A stretch of DNA of 64,000 nucleotides, from positions 113,211 through 177,210 of the forward strand of contig NZ_JBALOV010000004.1 of assembly GCF_036965045.1 (NCBI RefSeq), written 5' to 3'. Made by a program: the position numbers and the translations under genes. The DNA is from Ferdinandcohnia sp036965045. GTDB taxonomy: Bacteria; Bacillota; Bacilli; Bacillales; Bacillaceae_L. The notes beneath the pieces are model-generated. The model searched no databases, was not told the DNA's origin, and saw only the letters and a list, made by a program, of their open reading frames with translations. How positions within the stretch are numbered: the first letter of the stretch is position 1; each line of letters opens with the position of its first letter. Below, one piece after another: positions 53,956-61,632 of the stretch.

Positions 53956-54456
53956 TCACACAAAAATGAGTGATTCGCTTTGGTTTGATACTGCATATTC
54001 TCTCATAGCTTGCAATGTGTTACAGCTTACCAGATCCTTAATCTCCTTAATGCCTTTACCTGTAATAGAAGAACTAACCACGATAGGTCCGTTTGGAATA
54101 ACCCGTTTTAACTCTTGAACGGCTGCATTGATATCAGCATTTTCAGCATCACTCTTTGTCACGACTCCAATTGGGAGTTTATTGATACCTGTACTAAATC
54201 CAGGAGGGAAAATTGTTTTTTTCCTTGTCGCATCCTGTAAAAATAAAACATGGGTCACTTCAAGAGAGGTCGCCATTATATTTTTATAGAATAATGGATT
54301 TTCAGTGTATTCACCTGGTGTATCAACAATCCAGTCATAATAAACTAGTGCTTGGGTTTTGACAGCCTCCACTCCTTTCCCCAAAAGAGCATTTGTTAAA
54401 GTAGATTTACCAGCCCCAATTGAACCAATTAACATCGCTCTATTTTTTATAGCCAT
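53956..54456 (-). CDS. eutP: EutP/PduV-family P-loop protein
   Basis: 166 aa small P-loop NTPase with Walker A GSIGAGKS at 11-18 and DTPGEY as the switch region. GVVTKSDAENAD resembles the TKxD guanine motif. EutP of Salmonella has been reported to have acetate kinase activity; PduV-like relatives are GTPase-like and associate with microcompartments. ATG 54456 follows AAAGGAG, 12 bases after eutS. It closes the eutH-eutS-eutP block, just before the second attenuator. Confidence 0.9.
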   Translation of the reverse strand: MAIKNRAMLIGSIGAGKSTLTNALLGKGVEAVKTQALVYYDWIVDTPGEYTENPLFYKNIMATSLEVTHVLFLQDATRKKTIFPPGFSTGINKLPIGVVTKSDAENADINAAVQELKRVIPNGPIVVSSSITGKGIKEIKDLVSCNTLQAMREYAVSNQSESLIFV

Positions 54457-54468
54457 TTCAATACTCCT

Positions 54469-54810
54469 TTACGATTTAGTAATGGCTGCCGGGGTATATT
54501 TTAAGGTTTCTGATAGGAATCTATTAATCTCTTCCATTGCCATTTGGACAGAAGATACTGTTCCGACTATCACAAGACTCCCGGTAAAGCGGTCCAAAAA
54601 GCCAATTTCAACATCTGCCGCTTTCGTTGCAAGATCTCCTGCGATAATTACAGTTTCACTCGGAGTTAATGTAAGAATACCAATAGCGCCTGCCTGCTGT
54701 ATGCCTAATTTTTCAAACATATCTTGGCCTGGGTTCGCGATTAAGTGACTTAATGTTACCTGTTTTCCTGGAACGAATTCCTGAATAAATCGCTGTTTCT
54801 CTTCACTCAA
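54469..54810 (-). CDS. eutS: Microcompartment shell protein EutS
   Basis: 113 aa circularly permuted BMC-H shell protein. EutS/PduU markers: FIQEFVPGKQVTLSHLIANP at the N-terminus and AIGILTLTPSETVIIAGDLATKAADVEIGFLDRFTGSLVI. The start is TTG 54810 with AAGGAGG upstream. In EutS-type proteins the hexamer is bent and may shape shell edges. Confidence 0.93.
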   Translation of the reverse strand: MSEEKQRFIQEFVPGKQVTLSHLIANPGQDMFEKLGIQQAGAIGILTLTPSETVIIAGDLATKAADVEIGFLDRFTGSLVIVGTVSSVQMAMEEINRFLSETLKYTPAAITKS

Positions 54811-54830
54811 TCTAAAAAACCTCCTTGTTT

Positions 54831-56102
54831 TTATGCCTCTAAGCTGCGTTGTTGTTCTACTATATCTTCCTTTGGTAGGTACTCATCTTTTCCAATGATA
54901 CCTGCTTCACGGTCTTTCTTCTCCAGTTCGAGAGCCTTTGGTACAGATAACCAGTAAGCTAAACCTATTCCAATAGCACCTGCAGAAATTTTACCAACAA
55001 TGATTGGCAGAATTAGTGTTGGCTGGAAGTTAGCTGTGAAGGATAAGTGATCTCCAAGTAAGAACGCTGCACAAACCCCAAACGCAATGTTGATAACCTT
55101 ATCTTTTGGTGGCATTGTTTTTACTAATTTAAACATAGCAAGGATGTTCGCGATTGTCGCAATCAATCCAGCACTTCCTTCTTTACTTAAGCCTAGCTTT
55201 CGTCCTAGTGCTTCAAGCGGTCCTCCCGCATACTTCTGTAATAAATATACCATTGGGAATGCACCCGCTAGCATGATACCGATATAACCGGCTGTTTCAA
55301 GTGCACGGAATTGATCGTCTGCATCTGCCATGATTGGGTCGAATCCCCAAGCTCCAAAAATAGTTGAGAAGAGCCCTGTAAAAATTTCAACAATCGAGAA
55401 TACAAGTACAAGCTTGATTGCTGCGTCCATGAGACGTCCAAACAGCATGAACCCTTTGATCATTAGATCTGGAAGAAAATATAACCCAGCTGCTATAAGG
55501 ACAACAAATATGAGAAGCGGACTTAAATTCAACAGAATTTGACCATAACTTAATGCAAATTGATACTTTGCCTCTCCCGATGTAGAGATAAAATCACGTA
55601 CAGTAGAGTTTGTTAATAAAATAATTGTACTCGAAATAAGTGCACCAATCGGAATTGTTAATACCCCTGCCATTACACCAAGAGCCATATATTTATGATC
55701 CCGTTTATCAAGCATAGCTAGTCCCATCGGAATTGAAAAAACGATTGTCGCCCCCGCCATAAATCCGACAATCATTGCCATAATCCAACCTTCTTGGGTC
55801 TCCTTTAAGATTTCTGCTAATTGGTAACCACCCATATCAGTTGCAAGGATAGAAGTAGCTGCGATGGCCGGATCAGCACCGATGGCAGAAAATACTGGTC
55901 CAAATACTTTATCAATGAACCAAGATAAAAATGGTATTGATGCCATGATCCCAGCTGCTGGTACGAAAATATGCCCAACTGCATGTAGCCCTTCCATAAA
56001 TTGTGCACCCAGGCCTTCATCACTGTTTCGAATTGCAGCAATAGCACCTGCTACTGCACAAATCATGATGATATAAATAACAATTTGTCCTACCATTTCC
56101 AT
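54831..56102 (-). CDS. eutH: Ethanolamine transporter EutH
   Basis: Inner-membrane ethanolamine permease of the EutH family, 423 aa with about ten to eleven membrane helices; characterised EutH is needed mainly at low or acidic ethanolamine supply. Recognisable segments are FMEGLHAVGHIFVPAAGIMASIPFL and ILATDMGGYQLAEIL. ATG 56102 follows AAGGAGGG. It opens the eutH-eutS-eutP block, downstream of an EutV-type attenuator located behind eutV. Confidence 0.93.
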   Translation of the reverse strand: MEMVGQIVIYIIMICAVAGAIAAIRNSDEGLGAQFMEGLHAVGHIFVPAAGIMASIPFLSWFIDKVFGPVFSAIGADPAIAATSILATDMGGYQLAEILKETQEGWIMAMIVGFMAGATIVFSIPMGLAMLDKRDHKYMALGVMAGVLTIPIGALISSTIILLTNSTVRDFISTSGEAKYQFALSYGQILLNLSPLLIFVVLIAAGLYFLPDLMIKGFMLFGRLMDAAIKLVLVFSIVEIFTGLFSTIFGAWGFDPIMADADDQFRALETAGYIGIMLAGAFPMVYLLQKYAGGPLEALGRKLGLSKEGSAGLIATIANILAMFKLVKTMPPKDKVINIAFGVCAAFLLGDHLSFTANFQPTLILPIIVGKISAGAIGIGLAYWLSVPKALELEKKDREAGIIGKDEYLPKEDIVEQQRSLEA

Positions 56103-56177
56103 GTAAAAATCCCTCCTTATTTACTATTTTTATATAAATGGAGAATAAGTTTATTTTTTACACAATAGACAATCCCT

Positions 56178-56237
56178 AAAAAAGACAAAAAGGTACTGTA
56201 CGGCATTTAATATAAATACCGCCTCAGCACCTTTGCT
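56178..56237 (-). promoter_or_regulatory. EutV-type antiterminator/terminator leader of eutH
   Basis: On the minus strand: P2 hairpin AGC-AAAGGT-GCT (56226-56237, hexaloop A1/G4), whose loop and 3' arm are also the 5' arm of a terminator. Terminator stem AAAGGTGCTG / CAGTACCTTT (56189-56234), extended by an inner GCGGTATTT / AAATGCCGT helix, then a U-rich run (to 56178). No convincing P1 hairpin was found upstream. It lies between eutV and eutH, so readthrough from eutVW would be gated. Confidence 0.75.
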
Positions 56238-56263
56238 TAGTCTATTTACTTGTAAAAAAATGA

Positions 56264-56836
56264 TTACACATCATATTTTAAGATAATGTGCTTTGCTACT
56301 TTCTCCAGAGTAACCTGCTTATTCATACTAATCTTTCTCATTCTTTTATACGCATCATTTTCGGGTACATTGTACCTTTTCATGATAATTCCTTTTGCTT
56401 TTTCGACTAATTTTCTATCCTCAAGCTGTTTATTCATATGCTGGACTTGCTCTCGATATGTGTTTGCATTCTCAGCTTGTCTTAGAGCAATTTCCACAGC
56501 AGGAATTAAATTTGCCTCGGTAATTGGCTTAACTAAGTACCCCATGATATTTGCTTGTTTTGCTTTATCAATATATTCACGTTGGCTATAGGCCGTTAAA
56601 ATTAGAATTGGAGTATGTAACCTTTTCGAAATAATTTCACTTGCTTTTAAACCATTTAATTTAGGCATTTTAATATCCATAATAATTAGGTCCGGCTTTA
56701 GCAAAAACGCTTTTTCCAATGCTGCTTCACCATTGCTTGCTTGCGCAACTACCTCATACCCATTATCTTCGAGCATCATTGCTATATCCATCCGGGTAAT
56801 CGATTCATCCTCAACTACCATGACTCTTTTCTTCAT
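56264..56836 (-). CDS. eutV: ANTAR response regulator EutV
   Basis: RNA-binding response regulator that prevents transcription termination in eut leaders when phosphorylated. 190 aa: receiver domain with phosphoacceptor Asp54 (IIMDIKMP), Thr81 and Lys103 (LVKP). A coiled-coil region follows, then a C-terminal ANTAR domain at about 132-188 (LVEKAKGIIMKRYNVPENDAYKRMRK). Its ATG overlaps the eutW stop by 4 bases. Three candidate RNA targets lie in the window, before eutB2, eutH and eutA. Confidence 0.95.
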   Translation of the reverse strand: MKKRVMVVEDESITRMDIAMMLEDNGYEVVAQASNGEAALEKAFLLKPDLIIMDIKMPKLNGLKASEIISKRLHTPILILTAYSQREYIDKAKQANIMGYLVKPITEANLIPAVEIALRQAENANTYREQVQHMNKQLEDRKLVEKAKGIIMKRYNVPENDAYKRMRKISMNKQVTLEKVAKHIILKYDV

Positions 56837-58260
56837 GCCAGAATTCCCTCCTTTTCTATCGGGAAAACGACTAAGGCAATAGTCCCCATTGCTGCCTTTT
56901 CAATCTTAAAATGACCTGACAAATCATGTTCGATAAGCGTTTTTACAATATCTAGCCCTAATGATGTTTGTGACATTGGAGAATATCCTTCACCATTGTC
57001 TATAACTTGAACCATTATTTGATCATCTTTTTGCTGTAGTAAGACTTCTATTTCTCCAAAATCCACTGTTTTAAACGCATGTTTAACACAATTTTGAATA
57101 AGTTCATTAACAACAAGGGCTACAGTAACAGCCTTACTAGATTTGATTTGCAGGTTCGACCCTTCGTAGGAAATCTTAATCTTCTTATTCGGACTTGATT
57201 CATTAACTAGTGCATTACCAATCTTTTTAATGAGTTGATATAAATTAACATCATCTACAGTTGAATTTGACAAAATAATCTCATATACTGCAGCAATACT
57301 TGTGATTCGATTGAGGCTTTCTTCAAAATGAACTTTACTTTCTTCTGGGAGTCCTCTTCTCATTTGTAAACGTAAAAGACTTGCTACCGTTTGTAAATTA
57401 TTTTTCACCCGATGATGAATTTCCCGGATAGCAACTGATTTAACGATTAACTCTCTTTCCTTTTCTCGTAATTCTGTTATATTTTTTAAAATGACAAAGG
57501 AACCATTTTCATTTTCCTTCTGAGTGAGCCTTATCTTTTTCACCTGAAAAACTTTATCCAAAATCTTTACTTCCTCGATTAACAGTTCTTCAGGGTCTTC
57601 AAGAATATCCTTTATTCCAGGAAAAAACTCATACAACATCTTTTCAACCCAATGTCCATCCACATGCATCTCTTGTATTAAGTTAGAGGCTGAAGGGTTA
57701 CAATAAAGGATTTTTCCACTATGGTCGATTAAAAACAAAGATTCCTCTAGCATCTCTGGAATGATTGGATGATTTTGTGTAATACCAATCAAAATTTCGC
57801 TTAATGTCTCGGTCGCTTCTGACAACGCTTCCATTTTTTCTTGCGTTTTAAGCTGCTCACTGATATCTTTTTCCATGATCAAGGTCCCTATGACCTTATT
57901 ACTATTGTTTTTAATTGGGACAACACTTTGATTTACGGTTCTGCCTTCTTGTGTTAATGCACGATTAAGAAAAATTGGTTTTCCTGTCTTCAATGAAGAT
58001 ACCACAGAAGGTTCAAAAGCATCATAAGCAAATTTACCGACAATCGGTTTTGAATAGATGGATTTTGTAGTTGTTGGTGAGGCTTCCGCTACAACAATTG
58101 CATGTTTTCTCTCTTTTGTAAGGCAATCAATAAATACATTTGCCTTATTTAAATCAGCAATTAAAAATAGATTTGCAGCTACACTTTTGATAATTTCTAC
58201 GTCTTTCTCCGATAGATTTGTATGGAGGGAGCATAACTCCTCAATCTTGTTGTTTGTCAT
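56833..58260 (-). CDS. eutW: Ethanolamine sensor histidine kinase EutW
   Basis: Cytoplasmic sensor kinase, 475 aa without membrane helices. The N-terminal sensory region (residues 1-130) is GAF/PAS-like, a PAS domain follows (about 165-265), and then the HisKA_2-type dimerisation helix has phosphoacceptor His282/283 in REIHHRVKNNLQT. The HATPase domain ends with DNGEGYSP and TSLGLDIVKTLIEHDL. In Enterococcus, EutW autophosphorylates on ethanolamine and phosphorylates EutV. Preceded by a consensus promoter and AGGAGA. Confidence 0.93.
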   Translation of the reverse strand: MTNNKIEELCSLHTNLSEKDVEIIKSVAANLFLIADLNKANVFIDCLTKERKHAIVVAEASPTTTKSIYSKPIVGKFAYDAFEPSVVSSLKTGKPIFLNRALTQEGRTVNQSVVPIKNNSNKVIGTLIMEKDISEQLKTQEKMEALSEATETLSEILIGITQNHPIIPEMLEESLFLIDHSGKILYCNPSASNLIQEMHVDGHWVEKMLYEFFPGIKDILEDPEELLIEEVKILDKVFQVKKIRLTQKENENGSFVILKNITELREKERELIVKSVAIREIHHRVKNNLQTVASLLRLQMRRGLPEESKVHFEESLNRITSIAAVYEIILSNSTVDDVNLYQLIKKIGNALVNESSPNKKIKISYEGSNLQIKSSKAVTVALVVNELIQNCVKHAFKTVDFGEIEVLLQQKDDQIMVQVIDNGEGYSPMSQTSLGLDIVKTLIEHDLSGHFKIEKAAMGTIALVVFPIEKEGILA

Positions 58261-58303
58261 AGTACTTATCTCCTGTTTCTATAGAGAGATTGGTATATTA
58301 AGT

Positions 58304-58332
58304 ATTATAAGAGTCTTATATTTTTATGTCAA
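58304..58332 (-). promoter_or_regulatory. Consensus sigma-A promoter of eutWV
   Basis: Minus strand reads TTGACA (58332-58327), 17-base spacer, TATAAT (58309-58304): both hexamers perfect with optimal spacing, about 45 bases upstream of the eutW start. No attenuator intervenes before eutW. Confidence 0.85.
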
Positions 58333-58376
58333 TATTATGAATTTATTTGATAGTTAGAAAAAAAGAAGACTACGAC

Positions 58377-58427
58377 AAAAAGTCAGGTATAAAAATGTCC
58401 TTAAACATTCCTTTTACCTGACTTTTT
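58377..58427 (-). terminator. Terminator after eutC2
   Basis: Perfect 13-bp stem AAAAAGTCAGGTA / TACCTGACTTTTT, with an inner AATGT/ACATT hairpin in the loop; U-rich on both strands. It separates eutB2C2 from eutWV. Confidence 0.88.
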
Positions 58428-58449
58428 CTTATATATAAATGACTAGTAT

Positions 58450-59298
58450 TTAGGATAATTGTGCAAGCTTCACTCCGCTTACCTTATGCGTTAAAACTCT
58501 CTCTATTACGTCAGCAAGGTAGGCACCCGCTTCAACAGGAGGAATTCCCCCTTCATGTATATTCGAAATGACCGTTCTATCCGCCTCAACCGTATTTTCC
58601 GTTGGTCTGTAGATTAGATAGGCACTAATACTTTTTGAAGTTGCAAGCCCTGGTCTTTCACCAATTAAGGAAATGACCACATCGCAATTTGTAATGGCCG
58701 CTATTTCATCTTGAATCCACACACGACTGTTTTTAATAAACACGGGTTCACCCATTGAAATATTTTTTGCCTCTAATCCTTGCATCATTGCCGGAAGTAA
58801 ATCTGGAATATTGGCTTCAATTCCGCTTGAATTTAAGCCATCAGATATAATGATTTGAACTTGTTTGTTCTTAGAGAGGTTTGCTTTAGCCCACTCCCTG
58901 GATGCATCATTTAAAAATCGGCCACTGTCCAAATTCATTAAATACTCATCCATCGATTCCGACTTTGAGTGAAGGACAGGTAGATTCATATCTTTTAGGA
59001 ATTCCTCTGAGACTCCATTAAATACAGCATCCTGTGCAGCCGCATGATCAATACGAAAATAGAGGTATTCCTTTGTCTTCAAACGTGTCCCTGCACGCCC
59101 CACTCCAATTCTGGCTGGCGTAATCCTCCTTGCTTTTTCTATGATGTCATAGTCGACAGGATTATCTACCCTGACTTCCCTCTTATTCTCAACAATAATA
59201 TGCCGATTAACTGTTTCTGCTATTTCCTCGGTGCTTGATACATTTTTCTTTTTTTCAAGTTCTTCAATTACTTGTTTGACAATGTCTTGAATATCCAT
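58450..59298 (-). CDS. eutC: Ethanolamine ammonia-lyase small subunit EutC (copy 2)
   Basis: Second small subunit, 282 aa. It keeps the amphipathic N-terminal helix MDIQDIVKQVIEELEK, but the linker to the catalytic domain is about 35-40 residues shorter than in copy 1. Core segments TPARIGVGRAGTRLKT, IISDGLNSSGIE, IGERPGLATSKSISAYL and SNIHEGGIPPVEAGAYL are intact, so it should be active with EutB2. AGGGG precedes ATG 59298, 14 bases after eutB2. Ends before a strong terminator. Confidence 0.93.
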   Translation of the reverse strand: MDIQDIVKQVIEELEKKKNVSSTEEIAETVNRHIIVENKREVRVDNPVDYDIIEKARRITPARIGVGRAGTRLKTKEYLYFRIDHAAAQDAVFNGVSEEFLKDMNLPVLHSKSESMDEYLMNLDSGRFLNDASREWAKANLSKNKQVQIIISDGLNSSGIEANIPDLLPAMMQGLEAKNISMGEPVFIKNSRVWIQDEIAAITNCDVVISLIGERPGLATSKSISAYLIYRPTENTVEADRTVISNIHEGGIPPVEAGAYLADVIERVLTHKVSGVKLAQLS

Positions 59299-59312
59299 TT
59301 CATCAACCCCTA

Positions 59313-60671
59313 TTATTTAAAAATCGATAAATCTCCTGCTCTTTCAGTTAATCGTCCATTTTCCATAATTCCCATTTTCTCCATCCAAATTTCAAATTCC
59401 CTTAATGGTCGTAAACCAAGCATCTCTCTTAAACTAGCATCATCGTGGTAACTAGTATCCTGATAGCTAAGCATCACATCATCCCCACCTGGAACTCCCA
59501 TATAAAAGTTTGCACCAGCTAAAGCGGTTAACATTCCAGCAATTTCCTGGTCATTTTGATCGGCTTGCATATGATTTGTATACGTTGGCGCAATCCCCAT
59601 TGGAATTCCATGTAGTTTCCCCATAAAAAGATCCTCTAAATCTGCACGTATCATTTGTTTTCCGTCGTAAAGAGTTTCTGGTCCAATAAATCCAGAGACA
59701 TTATTCACCATGAATGGTTTCCAGTGGCGTGCATATCCGTAGGTTCTTGACTCAAGGGTCTGCATGTCTACACCATGGTGAGAATTCAGTGATACCTCAG
59801 AGCCTTGTCCAGTTTCAAAATAAAATTGATTCGGACCAGCTGAAGTGCCGTGTTTGGCCATTAGGTCTGCTGCCTCATCTAAAATTAACTTCGAAACGCC
59901 AAAATCATCATTTGTTGAATTTGTTCCAGCTAAACTTTGAAAAATGATTCCACTAGGTGCCCCTTTTTCTATCGCTTTCATTTGAGTGGCAATATGCGCT
60001 AATACACAGTTTTGTGTCGGTATTTCCCACTGTCTCATAAAATCATGGGTCATGTGTAAAATTCTAGAAACAGATTCTACTGAATCATTATTAGGATTGA
60101 CTCCAATTACTGCATCCCCAGCCCCGTACGAAAGTCCTTCCTTTAAGGAGGAAAGAATTCCTTCTAAATTGTCATTCGGATGGTTAGGCTGACAGCGGAA
60201 AGCTAAACGGCCTTTCTCCCCAATTGTTGTGTTGCAGTGAGCAGTCGGTCTAACCTTTTGTGACGCCATTACCAAATCGATACTGGACATTAACTTGGCA
60301 ACAGCAGAAATCATCTCACTGGTTAATCCTTTACTAATACGAAGTAATTGCGAGGAACCGGTACTATGTGAGAGGATATATTCTCTTAATTCCCCAACCG
60401 TCCAACCTGAAATTTCTTTAAAAATATAGTGATTCAGATCATCATAGATAATCCTCGTGACTTCATCCGTTTCATATGGAATAACAGGTTGTTCATAAAT
60501 TTCATTTAGCGTTAATTCGCTTAGCACAACCTTTGCTGCCATTCTCTCCAAATTTGATTGCGCTGCAATTCCGGCCATTTTATCCCCAGACTTCTCCTCG
60601 CTTGCCTTCGCTAATATCTCTTTTACTGTCTGAAATTGATATACTTCATTTTTCAATGTACATTTAAACAT
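59313..60671 (-). CDS. eutB: Ethanolamine ammonia-lyase large subunit EutB (copy 2)
   Basis: Second catalytic subunit, 452 aa, clearly paralogous to but well diverged from copy 1 (for example N-terminus MFKCTLKNEVYQFQ versus MRLKTNYLGTVYQFS). Active-site features ETGQGSEVSLNSHHGVDMQ and HCNTTIGEKGRLAFRCQPNHP are intact. ATG 60671 follows GGGGGCTTATCT. Its leader (60737-60813) holds a third EutV-type attenuator, closely similar to that of eutA. Could widen the substrate range (2-aminopropanol is a known alternative substrate of the family) or serve a different induction level. Confidence 0.94.
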   Translation of the reverse strand: MFKCTLKNEVYQFQTVKEILAKASEEKSGDKMAGIAAQSNLERMAAKVVLSELTLNEIYEQPVIPYETDEVTRIIYDDLNHYIFKEISGWTVGELREYILSHSTGSSQLLRISKGLTSEMISAVAKLMSSIDLVMASQKVRPTAHCNTTIGEKGRLAFRCQPNHPNDNLEGILSSLKEGLSYGAGDAVIGVNPNNDSVESVSRILHMTHDFMRQWEIPTQNCVLAHIATQMKAIEKGAPSGIIFQSLAGTNSTNDDFGVSKLILDEAADLMAKHGTSAGPNQFYFETGQGSEVSLNSHHGVDMQTLESRTYGYARHWKPFMVNNVSGFIGPETLYDGKQMIRADLEDLFMGKLHGIPMGIAPTYTNHMQADQNDQEIAGMLTALAGANFYMGVPGGDDVMLSYQDTSYHDDASLREMLGLRPLREFEIWMEKMGIMENGRLTERAGDLSIFK

Positions 60672-60736
60672 AGATAAGCCCCCAATCTATTTGTCTTTTT
60701 TATAATTCAGGTTTAGAAAGCGTTAACATTTCAAAA

Positions 60737-60813
60737 CAAAAAAAGCACCCTAACAAACAGCCATAAAATATGGCTTCGGTTAAGGCGCCTTTACCTGAAC
60801 AATTCACTTTTTC
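60737..60813 (-). promoter_or_regulatory. EutV-type dual hairpin and terminator leader of eutB2
   Basis: On the minus strand: P1 GAAAA-AGTGAA-TT(G)TTC (60797-60813, hexaloop A1/G4, one bulge), then P2 AGGT-AAAGGC-GCCT (60783-60796). The terminator (60742-60792) pairs AAAG(G)CGCCTTAAC with GTTAGGGTGCTTT, has an inner AGCCAT/ATGGCT hairpin, and ends in seven U. P2 3' arm and terminator 5' arm overlap. A TATAAT at 60817-60822 (minus) lies directly in front, uncomfortably close to P1. Confidence 0.8.
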
Positions 60814-60925
60814 ATTATTATATCAAAGAGTGGTAGTACTTGAAAGAAATTTAACAGAATGTTTGATATTTTTATAAATTAGTAGTGGTACGTATGCTGA
60901 TTAAAAATTCGTTTCCTGTCCACCT

Positions 60926-61474
60926 TTAATGATGCTCTTGTTGTTGAGCTTCCTGTTTTGTTCTATGGACTGTTCCGAAAGGGTGGTTTGGCGGTGCATA
61001 GATGGAGTAAAGTTTTAACGGGATCTTTCCTGTATTGGTTACATTGTGCCAAGTACCAGCCGGGATGAAAATCGCTGAGTCCTCATTGACTTCACGTACA
61101 AAATCTAAATGGTCTTTCCGATTCCCCATTTGAACAAGCCCATGCCCTTGTTCAAGACGCAAGAATTGGTCAACATGTGGATGCACCTCCAGCCCGATGT
61201 CTTCACCAACCTGAAGACTCATTAAAGTCACCTGTAAATGGTTACCTGTCCAAATCGCAGTACGATACGTGTTGTTTAGTTTAGAAGCTTCATTGATATT
61301 GACTACATATGGCTTTTTTCCATGATCCTTGAAATCAATTGGTTCTCTATACATCGGTGTTTGATGATAACCCCAATAGTTCCAGTGATGCATTGGTACA
61401 TTCATATAAAATGGATGATAATGGTGATGATGGTAATGATATGGATGCCCATACCCATATTGTGCATAATACAA
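60926..61474 (-). CDS. Cupin-domain protein with His/Tyr-rich N-terminus
   Basis: 182 aa. Residues 1-45 are a low-complexity stretch of His, Tyr, Pro and Trp (HYHHHHYHPFYM...) resembling spore-coat or metal-binding segments. Residues of about 60-165 form a single cupin domain (LEVHPHVDQFLRLEQG, then FIPAGTWHNVTNTG), with His/Glu residues in the usual metal-site places. The C-terminus is Gln/His-rich. The start is TTG 61474 with GGAGGG upstream. Related cupins are common in Bacillus; a role in the spore coat is suggested by composition only. Not part of the eut locus by strand logic, although it lies just upstream of eutB2. Confidence 0.8.
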   Translation of the reverse strand: MYYAQYGYGHPYHYHHHHYHPFYMNVPMHHWNYWGYHQTPMYREPIDFKDHGKKPYVVNINEASKLNNTYRTAIWTGNHLQVTLMSLQVGEDIGLEVHPHVDQFLRLEQGHGLVQMGNRKDHLDFVREVNEDSAIFIPAGTWHNVTNTGKIPLKLYSIYAPPNHPFGTVHRTKQEAQQQEHH

Positions 61475-61632
61475 TTTTTATCCCTCCACAGATTCATAAA
61501 ATATCCTATGCAAGGATTAGGCTATAGTGTAGCCCATTTTTTAAGAAAGCTCATTCCCACTAACAACCATATACAGCTCAAAGTCGATAAATCCTGTTAT
61601 ACTAGGTTTATAAACTACCCTGGGGTGAGGCT

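Noticed and set aside
58377..58427. The eutC2-eutW terminator as a fourth EutV target (contains AAAGGA next to AGGT)
   Set aside because: The bases after AAAGGA do not pair with AGGT, so no A1/G4 hexaloop hairpin forms; it is a plain, perfect 13-bp terminator.
58261..60925. Cobalamin riboswitch or EutX-like RNA in the eut leaders
   Set aside because: No B12-box-like sequence or long structured leader could be found in any eut intergenic gap; cobalamin control may be encoded outside the window.
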